DNA of 64,000 nt. Origin: Prorocentrum cordatum (taxonomy: Eukaryota; Sar; Dinophyceae; Prorocentrales; Prorocentraceae). Below, piece after piece: positions 52,541-62,697 of the stretch. Each line of letters begins with the position of its first letter. The first letter of the stretch is position 1. The notes beneath the pieces were generated by a model that did no database searches, was not told the DNA's origin, and worked only from the letters and a program-made list of their open reading frames with translations. A program made the translations under genes and the position numbers. The stretch lies in contig CAUYUJ010018556.1 in NCBI GenBank assembly GCA_963575745.1, forward strand, positions 35,760 through 99,759, written 5' to 3'.

Positions 52541-53105
52541 GCTTCCTACGGGTCCAAGAGGGCCTTGAGACGGCAAAAGAAGGCTTCAAGACTGGTCAAG
52601 ACGGCTCCAAGTCGGCCCAAGATGGGCCCAAGAGAACCCAAGAGGCCCCAAAGACTGCCCCAGAGGGCCCAAAGGGGACCACCACGAGCGCCTCCAGATG
52701 CCAGAAGCATGTTTGTGCTGTAGGTTTGTGAAACATGTGTGCGTTCTCGCATTGTTGGACTCTCGGGGGCTCATGACGGCCCACGCAGCCTCCCAGATAG
52801 CCCCCATACGGCCTAAGCGGGCCCCAAGACGGCTCAAGAGCACCCCAAGATGGCCCAAAGAGGCCCACAAGACTGTCTGCGAGGCCATCAAGACGGCCCA
52901 GAATGACACCAAGAGAGCCCCCTGGCGGCCTCGAGGGGCCCCCAAGACGGCCTCCGACGAGGCCAGACAGCGCAACAGCGCCCCAAGACGGCCCAAGACA
53001 CCCCAAAGAGGCCCTCAAGAGGCTGCCTCAAAGGCCCCCAAGAGGCCTCAAGAGGCCCCCAAGAAGCATCCAAGGGGCCCACAAAAAGCTCCCAAGTGTC
53101 TCTCC
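52540..53105. repeat. AAGACGGCCCAAGAGGCCCC minisatellite
   Basis: About 40 units in two blocks (52540-52690 and 52790-53105) around an about 100-bp unique segment. Confidence 0.85.
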
Positions 53106-53234
53106 AACGACTGGACTGTGCGTGGTCTGGACGTGCACCCTGCGATGCGAGAGGAATGTTTTGTACTGCACGTACGGCGAACCAGACGGCACAATTACCA
53201 GATTGGAAAGAGATGATATGCGATATCGTAAAAC

Positions 53235-53475
53235 AAAAACCGTACGGGAGACCATCCGGGAACCCATACGGGATACCAGCTGGGTGACCACACAGGAACC
53301 CATACGGAAGACATTAGGGTAGACCACGGGAAACTAGACGGGAGACCATATTATTGCAGACCATGCGCGAGACAAAGCAAAAAACTTCACGGGAAACCTT
53401 ACGGGACACCAGACGGGAGACCATACGGAAACACATGCTGGAGACCGCACAGGAGACCATGAAGTCACCGATTGA
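53235..53475. repeat. minisatellite GGGAGACCATACG, about 15 bp
   Basis: About 15 imperfect units (CATACGGGAGACCA, ACGGGAAACC). The Arg/Glu/Thr frame crossing it is a repeat artefact. Confidence 0.8.
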
Positions 53476-53559
53476 GGGGCAATGGGAAGCGTCCTCAACC
53501 CCTCTTACGTACACCCGCTCTGGGGGATCCCATCTACTCAGATCGAGACGGAAGGTGTG

Positions 53560-54240
53560 AGAGGCTTTTCCGTTTGAGTCGTCGTCGCCGCTCCTCCTCT
53601 TGACGCTTTCTCGTTTGAGTCGTCGTCGTCGCCGTCGCCGCCGTCGCTCCATCCCATGTCCAGACGTAAATCGAGCGACATCTTAATCGAGTCGAAGGGA
53701 AGCCCTTTCCCTTTGAACCCTCCCCCGCCTGGGAAGGGTGGGGGGGGTGCAGGGGCGGCGGGGGTGGTGTCAGGGGAGGCCCGGGGGTTGTGACCCTCCC
53801 CCCCCCCGGGGAGGGAGCACCCCTTCCTCGGAGAATCTTTCCCCTTCGGTTTCTTCCTCCCAGAGGTTTCGATCTCACTCGCGCCGCGGCTTGCTCCAAG
53901 AGGGCCCCAAATACCCTCAAGACTGCCTTGACGCCCAGGACGTCTCAAGAGGGCTCCCGAAGGAACCCTAAGAGGACCCCGAAAGGCGAAAATCATGGAT
54001 TTCCATTTTCAATGTTTTTCCGATCCTCGCCTTCTCGTCGTCGTCGCCGCCGCCGCCGTCGCAGTTACCGTCGTCGTTGTCGTCGTCGTCGTTTTTCCCC
54101 TTCAGGGTCGGCTACCCCAGCCGTGAGGCCTCCGCAATACAAAATGAAGTGGGTGTTTAATACTGAGGCGAAAGCTCACGTGCACCCTCTGAAGCAACGC
54201 ATCGCCTTCACCAACGTCGCCGCCACTTAACATCGTCGGT
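53560..54240. other. GC-rich sequence with CGTCGTCGC tracts and one core copy
   Basis: CGTCGCCGCCGTCGC runs at 53575-53650 and 54035-54090. 53880-54035 is AAGAGGCC minisatellite running into a core resembling 44457-44535 (GCGAAAATCATGGATTTCCA). A short plus-strand frame after a CCTTCAG acceptor (54100) reads PPQYKMKWVFNTEAKAHVHP and ends at 54230; it could be a terminal exon but is unsupported. Confidence 0.4.
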
Positions 54241-54560
54241 TGGAAGCCGCCTTGCGCCCCCCTCGCTCCTCGTAGTACATGTCGTGGTCCCATCGAGCGT
54301 ACGGTATCTCGGCTCGCCCCGGCAAACGGGTGATGACGACGACGTGGGGGCGGAGTCGGAAAAAAGGGGGAGGGGAGATGCAAATTGGGGAGCGCAGGGA
54401 AGAGAGAACATGATCCCCTAGTGCAAGACCCTTTGTGGATGAATTCGGGGGTTCGAGTGTGGTGGAGGGGGTACGGAAGATGAGAAGGAGGGAGCAAAGA
54501 GGGGGGATGGAAGGGGAAGGGAAAACCCCTCCCCATTCCTCCTCCCCGCCCCCTCGCCCC

Positions 54561-54600
54561 TCTCAAGCCACTTTGGCCCAAGCATTTTGCCTGGGCAAAG
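54561..54600 (+). other. decayed tandem spliced-leader relict
   Basis: TCTCAAG, then CCACTTTGGCCCAAG (two changes from CCATTTTGGCTCAAG), then CATTTTGCCTGGGCAAAG (more diverged). This head-to-tail pattern of leader ends is what repeated rounds of trans-splicing and retroposition leave behind. It sits about 115 bp upstream of the first ATG of the LINE-like element and in its sense. Confidence 0.55.
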
Positions 54601-54716
54601 GCGTCCGCCTCATACGTGGTGCTTGAGTGGCACCCGCGGCTGACCAGTCTTTCTGTTAGCACACTTTCGGTCAGTTGCGCGGGTTGGCTAAAGGGACGCA
54701 TCAGTAGTAGTGAGCC

Positions 54717-55573
54717 ATGGGAGGCAAGGGTAAGAGAACACCTGAGCAGCAGACGTCAGCTGCTTCATCGGTGACAGACCCTTGGACCAAGTGTCATGGC
54801 TGTGGCAAGTGTGAATGGAATCGCATCCTCGTCAACCAGGGTGCGAAGTGTGGCAAGTGTTGCATCAAGCTGACTTTGTTCAAGATGAAGGCCAAGGGCG
54901 GCAAGGGCAGCGACCAGAGCGGCGCCACTCCGAGAGGAGCCGTGGGTGCTGCCCCCGACGCCGCCGCCGCGCCGGAGGCTGCGCTCCAGGTGGTGCAGGA
55001 CCCCTCGGCGAAGATCCTCTCGGAGCAGCAGCTGGGACAGGCGCGCGCGGCCGCGACAGCGACGAAGAGGAGGAGGGAGGAGGGAGGAGGGAGGAGGGAG
55101 GAGGGAGGAGGAGGAGGAGGAGGAGGAGGAGGAGGAGGAGGAGGAGGAGGAGGAGGAGGAGGAGGAGGAGGAGGAGGAGGAGGGTTCCCGCCGAAGAGGC
55201 GGTGCGCTCAGCGTCCGGCGCGGCGCCTCGGCCAAGCGGGAGCGGGCGCGGGGCGCAGGTGGAGCGGTGTGGCTCGCGACCTCCCGCGCGCTCGCGAGCG
55301 CGAGGAGGCGACGGCGCGCGCCCCGCAGGCGCGCTGGCTGAGACCAGCAGGCGCACCGCAGCGGCGGCTCTGGCAGAGGCCACGGGGACCTCTCCCGAGC
55401 CGGCCGCCGCGCCAGGCGTGCCGCCCATCGGCCTGTCGTGGGACGCCGGCTTCTTCGACGGCATCGACGACCTCGACTGTGGAGACGAGGAGGAGGCCGA
55501 GTTGAAGAAGATCGAGCTGGAGCTGAAGGCCGCCGAGGAGACTGTGCAGTCCAAGGCTGAGCAGGTCTCGTAG
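54717..55573 (+). pseudogene. ORF1-like zinc protein of the LINE, frame-broken by a GGA tract
   Basis: ATG in context GAGCCATGG. Starts MGGKGKRTPEQQ and contains WTKCHGCGKCEWNRILVNQG and AKCGKCC, a four-to-five-Cys zinc motif at residues 22-45, then a Lys/Gly-rich basic stretch and an Ala-rich helix (SEQQLGQARAAATATKRRRE). A (GGA)n tract at 55070-55185 shifts the frame. Beyond it the conserved-looking acidic and helical part (PIGLSWDAGFFDGIDDLDCG, EEEAELKKIELELKAAEETV) is in the +2 frame and meets stops at 55573 and about 55645, with RDRTKELQERVKERMAKKRR between them. It presumably bound element RNA, as ORF1 proteins do. Confidence 0.6.
55070..55185 (+). repeat. (GGA)n microsatellite inside LINE ORF1
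   Basis: About 38 triplets, poly-Gly or Arg/Glu depending on frame. A net length change that is not a multiple of three separates the two halves of ORF1. Confidence 0.9.
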
Positions 55574-55984
55574 TGGCGCGACAGGACGAAGGAGCTACAG
55601 GAGCGCGTGAAGGAGCGCATGGCGAAGAAGAGGCGTGCTGAATGAGGTGAGCCCCCGCAGGCGGGACCTGGGGCAGGCGCGGCCACGGCGGACGCCAGCC
55701 AGGCTGCGGCTGTAGGGGGAGCGCCTCCTCAGGGTGCTTCGGCGGCGGGCGCGGCCCCCACGGCCCCCGCGGCCCAGGCGCCAGGCAGCGGCCTTCCGAG
55801 GCCGAGATCAAGATCGAGATGAAGAAACTACGGGCGGCACCGGCGGCAGGGGCGGAGGCAGGAGCCAACGCAGCGCCGCAGGCGGCCACAGGCGGTGCGC
55901 GAGCACGCGCGGCGGCTGAGGGCCCCGCGGCTCCCTCAGCCACCGAGCCGCCTAGGCCGCCTGGCGCTGCTGATGCTGGTTCGT

Positions 55985-56571
55985 CTTCGGAGCTGTGCCG
56001 TCTGTTCTACGCGAGCGTGATCTGCCTCGGGCCCAAGGAGTGGAACCACATCAAGCGCGCCCGCTTTCATGGAGCAGTGCCAGTACATAGCTCTCACGGA
56101 AACCCATGCTGGATGCCACACTCGTTCGAAGTGGGCGCGGAGTGCCAGAAGGGTGAAGTGGAGGTTCGTCGACAACCCAGCCCGAGCGACGGGGAGAGCG
56201 ACCTCGAAGGCCACGGAGGGCAAGGCCAGCGAGGGTGGGAAACTCTCTATGTCTCAGGGGCACCGTCATTCGCACACGGTGATCCCGAAGGCATCAGCTG
56301 TGCCTAGCTTTTGTGCAGAGGGCTCAGATGGTCTCGACGGCTTCCTTCCAGTCGTCATGCATCTGTCTGGTGTTTCTGTCATCGCCATAGTCGTCTATGC
56401 ACATCCGTCGCTCGGCTTCGCTGGAGAAAATTTGCAGCGCTGTGCCAATCTAGGCGCTTTCATTCAGAGTGTGCAGCTTCCATGGATCACAGTTGGTGAT
56501 CTCAACATAGATATCAGTGTATTTCAGCGTTCGGCATTCTTGAAGCGAATCCAGGGATTCACAAAGCGGGC

Positions 56572-56607
<36 letters not shown>

Positions 56608-56735
56608 TTCACGTGCGTAGGGAGTGCAGGTGGATCCCATATCGATTTTGTTGATGCGTCAGAAGATTGCCTTCTGTACATACACAGTGTATCCACGATA
56701 ACCGACGTTCCCTGGGCCCCCACTGTGGTCTTGAG
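55985..56735 (+). pseudogene. LINE endonuclease (EEP) domain, frameshifted
   Basis: The apurinic-type endonuclease of LINEs nicks the target DNA. Visible: SVICLGPKEWNHIKRARF, then after a one-base shift at about 56068 MEQCQYIALTETHAGCHTRS (catalytic Glu in ALTETH), GVSVIAIVVYAHPSLGFAGE, PWITVGDLNIDIS (catalytic GDLN) and, after an (AT)n insertion, GGSHIDFVDASEDCLLYIHS with DVPWAPTVVLRS. The final catalytic His expected near PWAPT is absent. Two stops follow at about 56763. Confidence 0.75.
56574..56603. repeat. (AT)n microsatellite in the endonuclease
   Basis: About 15 AT units between the GDLN and IDFVDASE blocks, breaking the frame and marking decay. Confidence 0.95.
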
Positions 56736-56739
56736 ATCC

Positions 56740-57540
56740 GTTTGCGTGGAGCGGGCCAGCAGTTGATGATGAGGTCTCTGGAAGTTGCCCCTCGCCTTCC
56801 CCAACTGCCTCGTCCTTCCCCTCTCCCCATGGCTGGATCCAAGAGTAGTGCTGCCAAGCTCGTCCATCAGCAGAAGGTGCAGGTGACACGAGAGCGTATC
56901 ACGGCCGACGGTGAATATCTTGTTCAAGATGCTTGTCCTGCTTTCAGGCCACCAGGGTCTGAAGTTTTGGACTCCTCGGCCCCTGGGGCCGTGGCCGAAA
57001 ACCATCAGGTTCCCCAGGTGGCGGACCCCGTCCTGGATCCCAACATGAAGGGTGCGACCTGGATTTCGGCTTCGAAGAAGAAGATCCCTGGGCCGACGAA
57101 TCGTGTTTTCAACCAGCCAGTAGAGTTGATCCGCGTCAGAGTGATGCCACGCAGAGTTCCAACAATGATCTGTCCTCTGGAGGGAGGGGGTATCCAAGTT
57201 TAGGGAGCCCACAAAGGACGTACGCGCCCAGCTATGTACATGAACACGGCCCCTCGATCCGCGAGACCGGCCGCGTTATACGAACATTTGCGCAATGCGT
57301 ACTCTCGAAACCAGCGTGGATTCATGTACATGTACGTCCTTCTTTCGCTCCTGAAAGTTGGCGAAAGTTTGGCAGGAGACCCAGCCCCTGCTTCGAGTCC
57401 TGGGGAGACGGGCCTCGGCACGGCCGAAGCTCAAGATATTCTCGACCCTGCTGCTGCCGCTGCGGCTCCTGCTCCCCTCCCTTCTTTCCACATCCCCAAC
57501 TCCACGTATGCAGACCCGTTGGCTTACGTTCCGTGACACT
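56740..57540 (+). other. remnant between endonuclease and RNase H
   Basis: Where a reverse transcriptase should be. Frames such as AENHQVPQVADPVLDPNMKG are open but show no reverse transcriptase motif. 57230-57345 contains an inverted ATGTACATGAACACG/CATGTACATGTACG pair. Confidence 0.35.
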
Positions 57541-57689
57541 CATACTCTTTTTTTTCGGACGTTTGGTCACCTATCAGAGATTACCTGGCCTACCAGGTTG
57601 GCGAGAAGCAAATCCTTCCCATCAGCAGTAAGTTCGCGCGATGGATCGGCTCAGTTGAGCGTGCTATCACGAGCCACCACGGCCCCAGT

Positions 57690-58599
57690 GCTCCCCAACG
57701 TGGAGGGGACCCGTGAGGAGCCCCTCATCGTCTTCGTGGATGCCTCAGGAGGGGCATAAACCCACGACAGCCGTATTCGTAAGGTTGGTCTCGCCATAGC
57801 GTGCTTTAGTTGTTTCGGGCTTATCATTTTTGGGCCCCACCTCCTCGGGCCCCTAGTGGGGATCTACCAAACGGTGCCCCGCGGGGAGCTCCAAGCCTTG
57901 TCCTGGGCCGTCAGGTTTTCCGCAGGCACCCTTCTGTATGGTGTGGATTGCGCTGAAGTAGCCAGGGGTTGGTACGAAGGCCAGTTCCGATCCCCATCTG
58001 GTCCCCAGGCAGATTTGTGGAGATCGATTGTGAAGACTCTAGCCTGTCAGTGTAGGGACCCATCCAGTACTTCCATCATTCAAGTTCCGTCTCATTTGGA
58101 TGGGAAAGGGCTCGCTGAGCGTCAGTGGCCCAGCTGGTTGATTGAAAGCAATAGTGTGGTCGACGAGCTCGCCAAGGAGGCGGCCCGCTGTGTTCGCGTG
58201 CCCCAAGCTGACCGCACCAGGATAGCCCGTGTTGAACACAAGCCTTTGATCAGGAAACGGTTCAGGCCGGCCGCGAGCCTGAGGAGCCCACGCCTGCCCC
58301 TCGCTTTGCCCCGCCTCCCCCTTATAGCTGTTGCACGCTTCGCGTCCGCGCACGTCCTGACCGAAAGTGGGGGATCGTGCAGCGTGTGCAAAGGCTCGGC
58401 GACTAAGGAATGTTTGGCCGACTGGTTAAAAAAAAGTGAGCGCTTCCAACTCCAATCTGGAGTGAGTATCGAGGGACGTAGGTTGCACCACGCAGGCGGC
58501 TGGGTCGAGCCCTCACACGCCCTAATCTATCATCACAGCTTGAAGATTTGGTACTGCGGCACATGGCTTTTTTCGGTCAGTCCCACCTCAGGGGATTAA
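57690..58599 (+). pseudogene. LINE RNase H domain and C-terminal tail, with stops
   Basis: EEPLIVFVDASGGA (first catalytic Asp) is followed at once by an in-frame TAA (57757). The frame resumes with DSRIRKVGLAIACFSCFG, YQTVPRGELQALSWAVRFSA (catalytic Glu), LLYGVDCAEVARGWYEGQFR (Asp), and SNSVVDELAKEAARCVRV (last Asp). A Cys-containing tail follows (GSCSVCKGSATKECLADWLK; HAGGWVEPSHALIYHHSLKI). After 58599 the frame shifts into LSKQCTLPISKTRREYLDRI, ending at a TGA near 58688. Order and residues fit RNase H of dinoflagellate LINEs. Confidence 0.75.
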
Positions 58600-58689
58600 G
58601 CAAGCAGTGCACGCTACCAATCTCCAAGACCCGACGGGAATATCTCGATCGGATCTCCAGGGACTTGTTTCCCAAAGCTGGCAGCTGAT

Positions 58690-59490
58690 CTCTGCCTTAA
58701 TTGATCCTTACGGGATGGCGGAAATCCTGGAAATCCCACCCCCTCGCCCTTTCTCTCTCTTACTCGCTCCCCCCCTCCCCCACCCCCTCCCGCCTGCATA
58801 TGCCTTTCCCCATCCACCATTGCCTCGTCCTCCCTCAAAGCCCGCCCCCTTCCGTTCCGTTCCTCCTTCGTGCTCTGACCTGGAAGGCGCTCACGAACAA
58901 CGCATGTAGCTGCGACGAATGAACCTCGACAGCGCCGGCTCCCCCTTCATGCCCTCCCCATCTCTAGCTCCCAGGTAAAGGCTATCCTGGTGGATCGCAG
59001 GGGAGGTGGGAGGAACAAAAATCGGGGCCCCTCACTTGATCGTGCACGGCAGCTCGAGGTGCATCGAACCAGGTCGTCATCGAAACCGCAAATGAGCCGG
59101 AGGGGAAAAGCCCATTCCCTCTGAGCCCTTCCCCATCCACGGGGTGGTCCTTGGGGGCGGGTCGTTTGAATGGGTAGCTCCCAGACGTGATTGTCAATAA
59201 CAAAGTAAATCATACAGGGATGTCGAGTAGCTGGATGGTGACGGAGAACAAACACGTTTCCCCTGCCAACACCGCACATCGAGTGCAGGCAACGCCGCCT
59301 ACACTAGCAAATAGGGCGGCGCTGCCTTGAACCGAGACGGCAGCGACATCAGGCAAACTTATGCCCCCAGCCCCGTGGGACACACCATGAAAATGGGGTC
59401 CCCGGGGTGGTCCAGGGTCAGAGCACGGTCCCCCCCTTCCCTTTTCGGGCCGCCTTCCTTGAGCACATCAAATCCAAGATGCTCCAGGAG
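58690..59490. other. unassigned sequence
   Basis: 58735-58870 is CCTCCC-rich. A minus-strand frame at 59000-59200 (LLTITSGSYPFKRPAPKDHP ... GSFAVSMTTWFDAPRAAVHD) has some globular texture but no support. Confidence 0.35.
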
Positions 59491-60012
59491 GAGGCCCAGA
59501 GGGCTCAGAGTCGGCGATAGATTGCTCCAAGACGCCAAAGATGGCCTCCAGACGACCCAGAACGCCTCCAGGACGCCTCCCAGAGGCCTCCCAAGAGTGG
59601 TTTTTGACATCATATGTTCGCGTTTCTACCTCTTCGGCTTCCCGACGCTCAAAAACAGCCCAAGAGGCCCCAAATATCGGCAGTTTGGAGGCCGCTTGGG
59701 AGCCTCTTTAGAACATGTTGGGGCTTCCTGGGGCCTGTTGGGGGCGGGCTTCTTGGGGCCCTTGGGGCCTCCGGGGGGCCTCTTGGGGCGGTCAGCTCAA
59801 AATGTTGGTTCTGTTCGCCTTGTGGGGCCCTTTTGAAGCGTTCTTGGGGTCCTCTTGGGCCATTTTGGAAGCCTCTGAGGCCGTCTTGGAGGCATCTGGG
59901 GTCGTCTCGGCGCTCTGTTGGCCTCGTGGGGTCTCCGCAGCCCTCGAAAGAGATTCCAAGAAACATGCATGAGGATTCTGACCCACGACCCAGACACGGT
60001 GGCGGGATGGGC
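59490..60012. repeat. AAGAGGCC minisatellite with core and conserved tail
   Basis: GACGCCTCCAAGA-type units to 59590, a core 59597-59655 (CGCGTTTCTACCTCTTCGGC, TTCCCGACGCTC), then the complementary orientation (GGGGCCTCTTGGGGC) from 59695. The tail GAGGATTCTGACCCACG...GGTGGCGGGATGGGCC at 59968-60010 matches 20262-20304. Confidence 0.82.
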
Positions 60013-60300
60013 CGCAGGCCGCTAGACTGATGTCGGGCGTGTCCCCCTACAGGGGAATCTTCCACGAAAAATAAGAAATACTCCAGAAATACACCAAAAA
60101 GATCAAACAATACTCAAAAACAAATCGCCAGATTGTTTTTGGACTATTTCTTGAACATTTGTAGGGTATTTTGCATTTTTCGTCGAAAATCCCCAAGTAA
60201 GGGGGGCAGGCCCGACTTAACGCTAGACCTGGGCCTGCACGGGAAAGGAAAGAGCGCTTCAGCAACCTGCCCGAGATGGTTCATGGCACCCTTCGCTCTT
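60012..60300. other. unassigned AT-richer sequence
   Basis: Noticeably AT-richer than its surroundings (60060-60200), with repeated CGAAAA/TTTTTCG words. No gene. Confidence 0.4.
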
Positions 60301-60570
60301 GGGAGCCTTGGTGGTAAGAGCTTGTTTCGTCACCGCTCGTTCGTGGGAGCCTTGCTCGTAAGCGCGTGTTACGTCACCGCTCTCTGTTGGGCGCCTTGCT
60401 AGGAAGAGCTTGCTGCGTCACCGGTCTCTGTTCAGAGTCCTCGTGCACAGAGATGATTCAGTTGCAGCTAGCTCTTGGGAGCCTTGGTGGTAAGAGCTTG
60501 TTGCGTCACCGCTTTCTCTTAGGAGCCTTACTGGTAAGCGCGTGCTACATCATCGCTCTCAACTGGGAGC
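60301..60570. repeat. tandem repeat, exact 44-bp period, 6-7 copies
   Basis: GGGAGCCTTGGTGGTAAGAG starts at 60301, 60345, 60389, (60433 degenerate), 60477, 60521 and 60565. Units share GAGCTTGTTGCGTCACCGCT. No length variation is seen. Confidence 0.93.
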
Positions 60571-61252
60571 CTTGCTCCTCCTCCTCCTCCTCCTCCTCCA
60601 CCTCCTCCTCCGCCGTCCTCGTCCTTTTTCTCCACCTCCTTTTTCTCTTCCTGATTATCCTTTTCCTCCCTCCTCCTCCTCATCATCCTTTCCCTCCTCC
60701 TCCTCCTCCTCCTCCTCCTCCTCCTTCTGCACCTCCTCTCCCTCCTCCTCCTCCTCCTCCTCCTCCTCCTCCTCCTCCTCCTTCTACCTCCCTTCCTCCG
60801 CCTCCTCCTCCTCCTTTGGCCTAGTCCTCGTTACTCCTCCTCCTCCTCCTCCTCCTCCTCCTCCTCCTCCTCTCATCATCATCATCATCATCATCATCTC
60901 TCCTCTTCCTACTCCTCCTCCTCCTCCTCCTCCTCCTCCTCCTCCTCCTCCTCCTCCTCCTCCTCCTCCTCCTCCTCCTCCTCCTCCTCCTCCTCCTCCT
61001 CCTCCCTCCTCCTCCTCCTCCTCCTCCTCCTCCTCCTCCTCCTCCTCCTCCTCCTCCTCCTCCTCCTCCTCCTCCTCCTCCTCCTCCTCCTCTCCTCCTC
61101 ATCCTCCTCTTTCTGCTCCTCTTCTCTCATCCTCATCCTCCTCCTCCTCCTCCTCCTCCTCCTCCTCCTCTTCCTCTTCCTCCTTCTCATCTTCCTCTTC
61201 CTGCTCCTCCTTCCTCCTCCTCCTCCTCCTCCTCCTTCCCCCCCTCCTCCTG
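60570..61252. repeat. about 700-bp TCC/CTC triplet array with (CAT)n
   Basis: Nearly pure polypyrimidine on the plus strand, with (CTC)n blocks of over 60 triplets and a (CAT)n island at 60875-60897. Likely triplex-forming. Pro/Ser/Leu or Glu/Arg/Gly frames crossing it are not genes. Confidence 0.95.
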
Positions 61253-61680
61253 GGGCCCGCTTGGGAGCCTCTCGGGGCCCTCTTGGGGCTCTTTTGGGGC
61301 CGTCTGGGGGCCCTCTTGGGCCGTCTTGGGGCCCTCTTGGACCGTTTGGGGGCCCTCTTGGACCGTTTTGCGCCCCTTTGGGAGGCCTCTGGGGCCATCT
61401 TGGGAGGATATTTGGGGCCTCCTGGGCCGTTTGGGGCCCTTCTGGGACTGAAAAGGGGAGAACGCGAAAAACATGCAAAAACCTTGGATGCATCAATGTT
61501 TTTGACCTCCTGAGGCCCTCTCGGAGGCCCTCTTGAGGACCTCTGGAACTGTCTCGAGACTCCCTTGGACCGTCGGGAGGCCATCTGAAGCTCTCTTGCG
61601 GCCGTCTTGGGGCCCTCTGACGCCGTTTTGGGGCCCTCTTGGGCCGTCTTGGGGCCCTCTGGCCAGCTCACCCGACAAAA
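61252..61680. repeat. AAGAGGCC minisatellite, inverted orientation, with core
   Basis: GGCCCTCTTGGGGCCGTCTT-type units. The core at 61440-61510 reads on the minus strand GATGCATCCAAGGTTTTTGC, ATGTTTTTCGCGTTCTCCCC. Same family as 44280-45400, reverse complemented. Confidence 0.85.
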
Positions 61681-61985
61681 ATACTAAGAAACAGGCCGTC
61701 CGGCAGCCGTCCGGGAGCCGCTTCACTCGAAAAACGAAGCGCGAGGGCAACTAGACTTTTGTTCCCCCGCTAGCCCCCTCCCCCAGACCCCCTCCCTATA
61801 AGGGCTTTGCCCCCTGCGAAACGTCTCTCGCTCGTACCTCGCTCTTTCCGTCATCCGCCGACCCTGCCACAAAGGTCCTGGGCGTACCAGACTTCACGAA
61901 GATGTAGGTTCTTGTAGAACTCCCCCTGGGCCTTCGGCCCCGCGCGCCGGCCACCCGGACGGCTTGCCCAGAAGTGGTTGCAAAC
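61680..61985. other. unassigned sequence
   Basis: A minus-strand frame at about 61800-61925 (TRTYIFVKSGTPRTFVAGSA, DDGKSEVRARDVS) looks weakly coding. No start, splice site or family. Confidence 0.3.
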
Positions 61986-62630
61986 GTTTTCTCCCGCTCC
62001 AAATGGCTCCAAGATGGCCTCCAAGACGGCCAAGATGGCCCTCCAAGACGGCCCACGAGCGTCCAAGGTGCCTCCAAGTTTGCCCAAGAAGTCTCCAAGA
62101 CGGCCCAAGATGGCCTCAAGATGACGGAAGATGGCCCAAGAGGCCCCCAAGAGGCCTCCAAGACGGCCCAAGAGAGCCCCAGGAGCCTCCACGAAGGCCC
62201 CCACAGCCAAAAGGTATTGACGTTGCTGTGGTGTTTGAAGGATTTCTGCATGTGATGTGTCTTTTCGGTCTTCTGCCAGCCCGAGACGGCCCAAGAGCCC
62301 CCAAAGATCGCATCAAAATCGCCCAAGAGACCTGCAGGAAGGCCCCCAAGACGTTCCCAAGAAGGCCCCAAGACGGCCCAAGAGGCCTCCAAGACGGCCC
62401 GAAAGGCCTCCAAGATAGCCCTGGAGCAACCTAAGAGGCCCCCAAGTCGGCCCAGAGAGGCCCCCATGACGGCTCCCGACGGCGTCAGACGGGCCAGGAA
62501 CGCCCCAAAACGGGCAAAGAGGCCCCCCGAGACGCCCCCAAAGGCCCCCAATATGCCTCCAAGTGGCTCCCAGGAAGCTCCCAGGAGGCCCCAAGAGTGC
62601 CCCCAGAGGCTCCCGAGATGCCCCCTCCTC
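61985..62630. repeat. CCAAGACGGCCCAAGAGGCC minisatellite with core
   Basis: About 50 units, with a core at 62205-62290 (GGTATTGACGTTGCTGTGGT, GCATGTGATGTGTCTTTTCG) that is the most diverged copy of this core type. It ends in a TCC run (62628-62660). Confidence 0.85.
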
Positions 62631-62697
62631 CGCCTCCTCCTCCTCCTCCTCCTCCTCCTGATCTCCCCCGCCACCCCTCCAAAAAGTTGTCCCCGAA

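Larger units (their letters stand above)
54561..58690 (+). mobile_element. decayed LINE-like retroelement
   Basis: In one orientation and the usual LINE order: leader relict, ORF1-like protein, endonuclease/exonuclease/phosphatase domain, RNase H domain and a C-terminal tail. A reverse transcriptase with its FADD/YADD motif is not visible between 56730 and 57540, a space too short for a full domain, so a deletion is likely. Frameshifts, in-frame stops and microsatellite growth break the frames. No target duplication or poly(A) end was identified. Confidence 0.75.

Noticed and set aside
53235-53475. Arg/Glu/Thr repeat protein
   Set aside because: Reading of the GGGAGACCATACG minisatellite.
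59855-59875. Third spliced-leader relict (GGGCCATTTTGGAAGCC)
   Set aside because: Only CCATTTTGG matches; the flanks follow the minisatellite consensus, not the leader.
60542-61513. 323-codon Ser/Pro frame and the opposite Arg/Glu/Gly frames
   Set aside because: Translation of the TCC triplet array.
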